Assembly: GCA_003525045.1 (NCBI GenBank)
Contig: DQGF01000599.1
Span: 21,778 to 32,684, forward strand
Direction: 5' to 3'
DNA: 10,907 nt
From: Pseudomonas sp.
GTDB lineage: Bacteria; Pseudomonadota; Gammaproteobacteria; Pseudomonadales; Pseudomonadaceae
Under the pieces are notes generated by a model. The model searched no databases and was not told where the DNA came from. It saw only the letters and a list, made by a program, of their open reading frames with translations. The position numbers were made by a program, and so were the translations under genes. Shown in pieces: positions 6,883 through 10,907 of the stretch (its first letter is position 1; every line of letters starts with the position of its first letter).

Positions 6883-8079
6883 ATGCACAGACGCCACCTG
6901 CTCAACCTGGTCCTGGCCAGCGCGGCCTTTGCTTTACCCTTTAGCGCGTCGGCCACCCAGATTCGCAATGCGCGACTTTGGCGTTCGGATGACAAGCTGC
7001 GATTGGTGTTCGATCTGAGCGGGCCGGTGCAATACAAAACTTTTTCCCTGAGCGCACCGGAGCGGTTGATCATCGATCTGAATGGCGCCAGCCTCAGCGG
7101 CGACTTCAGTCAGTTGGCGCTCGGCAATACCGTGATTCGCTCGATCCGTTCCGGACACTTCGGCCATGGCGATACGCGGATCGTCCTCGACCTCAGTGGA
7201 CCGATACAGCTCGACAGTTTTCTCTTGCCGCCACAGGACGGGCAGGGCCATCGGCTGGTACTCGATCTGAAGACCGTCACGCCACTACAAATCACAACTG
7301 CACCTGCTTCGACCATCGACAAGGCTCACCCAAAGCGCGACATCATCGTGGTGGTCGACCCCGGTCACGGCGGCAAAGATCCAGGCGCGGTCGGCGCCAA
7401 GGGTGAGCGCGAGAAAGACGTGGTGCTCTCCATTGCTCAGCTATTGGCCAAACGGCTGAAGCGCGAGAAGGGCTTCGACGTGAAACTGGTGCGCAACGAC
7501 GACTTCTTTGTCCCGCTGCGCAAACGCGTGGAAATCGCCCGCAAGCACAACGCTGACATGTTCATCTCGGTGCATGCCGATGCTGCACCGCGTCTCACCG
7601 CTTCGGGTGCCTCGGTCTACTGTCTGTCCGAGGGCGGTGCGACTTCGGCCACGGCGCGCTTCATGGCGCAACGTGAGAACGGCGCGGACTTGCTGGGCGC
7701 TACCAGTATGCTCAACCTCAAAGACAAGGATCCGATGCTTGCCGGGGTCATTCTCGACATGTCGATGAACGCCACCATCGCCGCGAGTTTGCAGCTGGGC
7801 AGCACCGTACTCGGCAGCTTGGCGGGCATCACCACACTGCATCAGAAGCGCGTGGAACAAGCGGGATTCGCGGTGCTGAAATCGCCGGACGTGCCCTCGA
7901 TCCTGGTGGAAACCGGCTTCATTTCCAACGTCCGTGATAGCCAACGGCTGGTGACGGCTCGGCATCAGCAGGCTGTGGCTGACGGTTTATTCGAAGGTTT
8001 ACAGCGCTACTTTCAGAAGAATCCGCCGGGAAACAGTTACATCGCCTGGCAGCAAGAGCAGAAAAAAGCCCAGGCCTAA
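6883..8079 (+). CDS. N-acetylmuramoyl-L-alanine amidase (AMIN + Amidase_3), AmiA/AmiC type
   Basis: 398 residues. The N-terminus MHRRHLLNLVLASAAFALPF ends in SASAT and carries a twin-Arg pair, so export by Tat, as for E. coli AmiA/AmiC, is plausible. An AMIN domain follows (about residues 27-130), then an Amidase_3 catalytic domain (about 154-378) with zinc ligands H162 (DPGHGGKDPG), E177 (GEREKD) and H231 (SVHADA) and catalytic E343 (LVETGFISN). It cleaves the amide bond between N-acetylmuramic acid and the stem peptide, for cell separation and wall turnover in the periplasm. There is no LysM tail. It faces folE2 across Zur box 1, so it is likely induced in zinc shortage; since the enzyme itself needs zinc, it is not a zinc-free replacement but perhaps a higher-dose or higher-affinity copy. 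P. aeruginosa has the same pairing (recalled). The ribosome-binding site is weak (GTGAG about 14 bases upstream). Its TAA overlaps the stop of the next, convergent gene. Confidence 0.93.
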   Translation: MHRRHLLNLVLASAAFALPFSASATQIRNARLWRSDDKLRLVFDLSGPVQYKTFSLSAPERLIIDLNGASLSGDFSQLALGNTVIRSIRSGHFGHGDTRIVLDLSGPIQLDSFLLPPQDGQGHRLVLDLKTVTPLQITTAPASTIDKAHPKRDIIVVVDPGHGGKDPGAVGAKGEREKDVVLSIAQLLAKRLKREKGFDVKLVRNDDFFVPLRKRVEIARKHNADMFISVHADAAPRLTASGASVYCLSEGGATSATARFMAQRENGADLLGATSMLNLKDKDPMLAGVILDMSMNATIAASLQLGSTVLGSLAGITTLHQKRVEQAGFAVLKSPDVPSILVETGFISNVRDSQRLVTARHQQAVADGLFEGLQRYFQKNPPGNSYIAWQQEQKKAQA

Positions 8080-8453
8080 CAGCCGGCGATACGGCTACAG
8101 GTGAACTTGCCACTGCTGCCGCCGGAGCTGGAAAACCGATTGATCGTGGTCCAGCCGACGCGACGGTTGTAGCCCACCCAGGCCTCGCCATCGGAAGCGA
8201 TCCCGGTGAAGAACGTGAGTTGTCCGTAGCGACTGTTGGTTTGCGCCCAGTAGCGTTTTCCAGCCGCTTCAAATCCCCGCAGATAGATCGTGCTGCCGGC
8301 GGTGTTGACGCTGTAGGCGTTGCCGTCGCCATCCAGGCAAGCCAGCAGATTGGCACTGCGGGTGCATTTGGCCAGGCTGGGGATTTGCGCCCAGGCATCG
8401 ACAGCGACCAGCAGCGAAAAGCTTATCAGCGCTAATTTCAGGGTAATACGCAT
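8076..8453 (-). CDS. Small secreted Cys-containing protein of unknown function
   Basis: 125 residues from ATG 8453, which has GTGAG about seven bases upstream and opens a Sec signal peptide (MRITLKLALISFSLLVAVDA, with WAQ just after). An in-frame TTG at 8510 would add 19 residues with no signal character and is rejected. The mature part has four cysteines (C30, C39, C119, C125) that would suit two disulfides, one pair near each end, and is rich in Gly, Ser and aromatic residues (YWAQTNSRYGQLTFFTGI). I do not recognise a domain. It diverges from the COG0523 GTPase gene across a region with Zur box 2 about 79 bases upstream, so it is probably made in zinc shortage. A hypothetical gene occupies the same place in the P. 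aeruginosa cluster, as I recall. Its stop overlaps that of the convergent amidase gene. Confidence 0.75.
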   Translation of the reverse strand: MRITLKLALISFSLLVAVDAWAQIPSLAKCTRSANLLACLDGDGNAYSVNTAGSTIYLRGFEAAGKRYWAQTNSRYGQLTFFTGIASDGEAWVGYNRRVGWTTINRFSSSGGSSGKFTCSRIAGC

Positions 8454-8531
8454 GGGATTTCTCACTGACCGGGCAGGCTTCAGCATCGTGCTCTTTGTCC
8501 AGGTGGGCAAGAGGGGTGGTTAGATTGTATA

Positions 8532-8544
8532 GTTATATTATAAC
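8532..8544. promoter_or_regulatory. Zur box 2, divergent secreted protein / COG0523 GTPase promoter
   Basis: GTTATATTATAAC, a perfect 6+1+6 palindrome, is base-for-base the same as the core of Zur box 1. The right flank continues ATTTA, extending the match to the half-site TATAACATTT of the Zur consensus; the left flank is poorer. It lies 51 bases before the GTPase ATG and 79 bases before the ATG of the leftward secreted protein, and overlaps -10-like sequence. A five-base stem (GCCCG/CGGGC, 8555-8574) follows in the GTPase leader and is probably incidental. Confidence 0.88.
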
Positions 8545-8595
8545 ATTTAGTTTAGCCCGACACTGCGACCGGGCATCCCCTGTGAGGAACCCCTG

Positions 8596-9804
8596 ATGCC
8601 CAATCGTCTTCCCGTAACCGTCCTGTCCGGCTTTCTCGGTGCTGGCAAAAGTACACTGCTCAACTACGTGCTGCGTAACCGCGACAACCTGCGGGTCGCT
8701 GTGATCGTCAACGACATGAGCGAAATCAACATCGACGGTAGCGAAGTCCAGCGTGACGTCAGTCTGAACCGCGCTGAAGAAAAGCTCGTGGAAATGAGTA
8801 ATGGCTGCATCTGCTGCACGTTGCGCGAAGACTTGTTGGAAGAGGTGAGCAAACTCGCCAGGGAAGGTCGGTTTGATTACTTGCTGATTGAATCCACTGG
8901 AATCTCCGAACCATTGCCAGTGGCGGAAACCTTCACCTTCCGCGACGAAGATGGGCAGAGCCTGGCCGACATCGCCCGGCTCGATACCATGGTCACGGTG
9001 GTTGATGGCATGAACTTCCTGCTCGACTATCAGGCCGCCGAAAGTCTCGCCTCCCGTGGTGAGACATTGGGCGATGAGGACGAGCGCTCGATCACTGACC
9101 TGTTGATCGAGCAGATCGAATTCGCCGATGTGATCCTGATCAGCAAGATCGACCTGATCAGCAGCCGCGATCGCCAAGAGCTGATCGCGATCCTCGAGCG
9201 GCTCAACGCCCAGGCAGAAATCATCCCGATGGTGATGGGTGAAATTCCCCTGAAGAAGATTCTCAACACCGGTCGCTTCGACTTCGAAAAGGCCGCTCAG
9301 GCGCCCGGTTGGTTGCAGGAACTGCGTGGCGAACACGTGCCGGAGACCCAAGAGTACGGCATCGCCTCCAGCGCCTATCGCGCACGTCGGCCCTTTCACC
9401 CACAGCGTTTCTTCAGCTTCATAGACCGGCCATGGGTGAACGGCAGATTGCTGCGCTCCAAGGGTTTTTTCTGGCTGGCCAGCAAGCACATGGACGCCGG
9501 TAGCTGGTCCCAGGCCGGGGGCTTGATGCGCCACGGTTTCGCCGGACGCTGGTGGCGTTTCGTGCCGAAGACCCAGTGGCCGCAGGACGCAGAAAACACG
9601 ACTGCGATCATGCAAAACTGGACTGCCGACACCGGCGATTGCCGGCAGGAACTGGTGTTTATCGGCCAGAACATCGACTTTGCACAACTCACTGCTGAAC
9701 TCGATAATTGCCTGCTGACTGATGATGAAATGGCGTTGGGCATAGAAGGCTGGCGGCAGCTGCCCGATCCGTTCGGCCCCTGGTTTGAAGAGGCAGTAGC
9801 GTGA
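8596..9804 (+). CDS. COG0523 (CobW/ZigA-like) GTPase, putative zinc metallochaperone
   Basis: 402 residues. The N-terminal G domain has Walker [11 protein letters not shown] (11-20), the metal-binding CxCC motif GCICCTLR (C71, C73, C74) that defines COG0523, the ESTGISEP Walker B region (99-106) and SKID (183-186) in the place of NKxD. A C-terminal CobW_C domain starts near residue 255 ([18 protein letters not shown]) and is Trp-rich at 318-330. Zur-controlled members such as ZigA in Acinetobacter and ZagA in Bacillus couple GTP hydrolysis to zinc delivery to client proteins in zinc shortage; the client here is unknown. A GAGGAA ribosome-binding site six bases upstream fixes the start. Zur box 2 precedes it, and its TGA overlaps the ATG of the DUF1826 gene (TGATG), so the two proteins are probably made together. 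In P. aeruginosa dksA2 lies just upstream in this position (recalled); it is absent here. Confidence 0.93.
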   Translation: MPNRLPVTVLSGFLGAGKSTLLNYVLRNRDNLRVAVIVNDMSEINIDGSEVQRDVSLNRAEEKLVEMSNGCICCTLREDLLEEVSKLAREGRFDYLLIESTGISEPLPVAETFTFRDEDGQSLADIARLDTMVTVVDGMNFLLDYQAAESLASRGETLGDEDERSITDLLIEQIEFADVILISKIDLISSRDRQELIAILERLNAQAEIIPMVMGEIPLKKILNTGRFDFEKAAQAPGWLQELRGEHVPETQEYGIASSAYRARRPFHPQRFFSFIDRPWVNGRLLRSKGFFWLASKHMDAGSWSQAGGLMRHGFAGRWWRFVPKTQWPQDAENTTAIMQNWTADTGDCRQELVFIGQNIDFAQLTAELDNCLLTDDEMALGIEGWRQLPDPFGPWFEEAVA

Positions 9805-10454
9805 TGTTGGCGCCGACTTTAAAGCTGAAGCCAATCGTTCATCAGGTTCAAGGTGAAACGCCGCAGACTTTGGCACGAATCCTTGATGACGGTGTAAACC
9901 TCGCGGTTTGGCAACGGCAACTGCCGGCACATATCGCCGATTTCTCCCGCTTGCTCTTGTCCCTGAACGAACCGCTGGCCGAGTCGCTGTCTTTGGAACT
10001 AGCCGACGAGGAGGCCGAACCCAATCTCCACGGATTGGCCTCGGGTTTCAGCGATCTCGAAGGCTATGAAGGCTTCATTGCCGATGTGTCCTGGCTGGTC
10101 AGCGCATTCGCCTGTTTGCTGGGTGCCAAACGTATCGGTCTGCGCCTCAGGGTCCTGGACAAGGCCATGTGCCCGCGTTTCCACGTCGATCATGTGCCGG
10201 TGCGGTTGCTCATCACCTATGCTGGTATCGGCAGCCAGTGGCTGAAGGAAGGGGTGATGGATCGCCGCAAACTGGGCAAACCTGAAGCCGAGCCCGACGA
10301 CGATGCGCAGATTCAGCAAATCGTCAGCGGCGACGTGGCGCTGCTCAAGGGCGAGAAGTGGCATGGCAACGAAGGCTTCGGCCTGATCCACCGCTCGCCG
10401 CAACCCGCGCCGGCCGAGCGCCGTTTGATCCTGTCCCTTGACTGGCTGAGCTAG
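9804..10454 (+). CDS. DUF1826 protein, putative Fe(II)/2-oxoglutarate-oxygenase-like fold
   Basis: 216 residues from ATG 9804; a GTG three bases earlier is the alternative. The start overlaps the GTPase stop (TGATG) with AGAGG upstream, so the pair is translationally coupled. DUF1826 proteins are known companions of zinc-linked COG0523 GTPases, with no established activity. No signal peptide is seen, so it is cytoplasmic. What can be seen is CPRFHVDHVPVRLLITY (C123, H127, D129, H130), then GDVALLKGEKWHG near 176-188, then IHRSPQPAPAERRLILSLDW with H196 and R206. An HxD dyad, a His 69 residues later and an Arg ten residues after that, within strand-like segments, is the arrangement of Fe(II)/2-oxoglutarate dioxygenases; the same residues could instead bind zinc through C123/H127/H130. 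The fold idea is my inference; the family assignment rests on context and recall. Confidence 0.8.
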   Translation: MLAPTLKLKPIVHQVQGETPQTLARILDDGVNLAVWQRQLPAHIADFSRLLLSLNEPLAESLSLELADEEAEPNLHGLASGFSDLEGYEGFIADVSWLVSAFACLLGAKRIGLRLRVLDKAMCPRFHVDHVPVRLLITYAGIGSQWLKEGVMDRRKLGKPEAEPDDDAQIQQIVSGDVALLKGEKWHGNEGFGLIHRSPQPAPAERRLILSLDWLS

Positions 10455-10458
10455 CGGC

Positions 10459-10815
10459 TTACGGCTTGAGCCAGGTTCCCTGGCTCTGGGCCTCGCAAAA
10501 CGGCTGCAAATACGCCGCATCGGTGGCCACGCCGTAATAGTGAATGTCCTGCCGGTAAGGCATATTGGCGACTTGAGCGTTGCTGCACACTCCGAAGGCA
10601 CCGGTGGGGCATTGGTCGACGTACTGCACCTCGACTTTCTGCCCGGGCAGGTTTGGTTGACAGAATCCGTCGGCAAACAGTTTTTCCGGGATGGAGCGGT
10701 TCTGCTGGCAGACTTTGATGTCGAGTCGTACAGCCGTGCTATGTACCACACATGCCTGGGCTAAAGCCTCGCCTGAAGTGAGTGCCAGCAGCAACGACAA
10801 TCCCATCAACCGCAT
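10459..10815 (-). CDS. Small secreted Cys-rich protein of unknown function
   Basis: 118 residues. A Sec signal peptide (MRLMGLSLLLALTSGEALAQ, cleavage after ALA near residue 19 or AQA) precedes a mature part with six cysteines (C22, C36, C52, C69, C77, C107), enough for three disulfides in the periplasm or outside the cell. A strong ribosome-binding site GAGGAGGT lies about five bases before the ATG. No known domain is recognised. The gene converges with the DUF1826 gene (four bases between stops) and diverges from the second COG0523 gene with only 27 bases between the two starts, so the promoters of both must overlap or lie inside each other's coding sequence. I see no Zur box in that gap. 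A hypothetical gene sits between the DUF1826 and second COG0523 genes in P. aeruginosa as well (recalled), which supports it being a real gene. Confidence 0.75.
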   Translation of the reverse strand: MRLMGLSLLLALTSGEALAQACVVHSTAVRLDIKVCQQNRSIPEKLFADGFCQPNLPGQKVEVQYVDQCPTGAFGVCSNAQVANMPYRQDIHYYGVATDAAYLQPFCEAQSQGTWLKP

Positions 10816-10842
10816 TCTTTACCTCCTCAGAAAATACCGACC

Positions 10843-10907
10843 ATGTTGCAGAACATTCCGACCCACATCATTGCCGGCCCATTGGGCGCCGGCAAGACCA
10901 GCCTGAT
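10843..10907 (+). CDS. Second COG0523/CobW-type GTPase (N-terminus only, runs off right edge)
   Basis: The frame from ATG 10843 to the window end encodes MLQNIPTHIIAGPLGAGKTS followed by Leu. The hydrophobic strand and Walker A loop GPLGAGKTS at residues 12-20 are placed exactly as in COG0523 GTPases (compare [10 protein letters not shown] at 11-20 in the copy at 8596). The rest, including the CxCC motif that would confirm the family, lies outside the window. No strong ribosome-binding site precedes the ATG, and no Zur box is visible in the 27 bases before the divergent gene, so its expression may depend on a promoter inside that gene or on read-through from the DUF1826 gene. A different P-loop NTPase cannot be fully excluded. 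Confidence 0.7.
   Translation, partial: MLQNIPTHIIAGPLGAGKTSL

Noticed and set aside
7441..7965. A 174-codon minus-strand frame inside the amidase gene
   Set aside because: It is a shadow of the catalytic domain coding sequence, with no signal of its own.
8454..8510. Upstream TTG start for the secreted protein
   Set aside because: The added residues do not form a signal peptide and would bury the real one that begins at ATG 8453 behind a ribosome-binding site.
8533..9930. A 465-codon open frame on the minus strand
   Set aside because: It lies wholly antisense to the COG0523 GTPase and the start of DUF1826, whose motifs and ribosome-binding sites are clear; its translation shows no recognisable domain.

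Overview
The window is from a Gram-negative gammaproteobacterium, very probably a pseudomonad of the P. fluorescens group. The codon use, the dense packing of genes, a typical pseudomonad REP palindrome near 2.8 kb, and a gene order resembling the PA5532-PA5546 region of P. aeruginosa (recalled from memory, not searched) all point that way.

The left part (1-2.8 kb) holds ordinary envelope genes. It opens with the C-terminal half of a cyclopropane-fatty-acid-synthase-like methyltransferase. A cardiolipin synthase follows on the minus strand, sharing a CTAG stop overlap with it. Next come a small secreted DUF3617-type protein and a REP-like inverted repeat.

From about 2.84 kb to the right edge lies a zinc-starvation island. 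Two copies of the same 13-bp perfect palindrome, GTTATATTATAAC, match the gammaproteobacterial Zur box. Each sits in a divergent promoter region. Box 1 (about 6.83 kb) lies between a leftward operon and a rightward amidase gene. The operon is folE2 (zinc-independent GTP cyclohydrolase IB), znuC, znuB, znuA and a gamma-carbonic anhydrase remnant, with each start overlapping the previous stop. The amidase is of the AmiA/AmiC type. Box 2 (about 8.54 kb) lies between a leftward small secreted Cys-containing protein and a rightward pair: a COG0523/CobW GTPase (putative zinc metallochaperone) and a DUF1826 protein. A second small Cys-rich secreted protein (minus strand) and the start of a second COG0523 GTPase close the window.

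The genes fit a coherent response to zinc shortage: take up zinc (ZnuABC paralogue), replace zinc enzymes (FolE2), deliver zinc (COG0523 GTPases) and maintain a zinc-dependent periplasmic enzyme (amidase).

The distal end of the folE2-znu operon is decaying. The carbonic anhydrase has lost its middle and its reading frame. Behind it, what looks like the first codons of a dihydroorotase are joined to the last ~100 codons of a threonyl-tRNA synthetase. This looks like the scar of a multi-gene deletion that removed backup enzymes.

The most interesting functional lead is the DUF1826 protein. Its HxD...H...R spacing looks like an Fe(II)/2-oxoglutarate oxygenase core. No RNA genes, CRISPR arrays or insertion sequences were seen.
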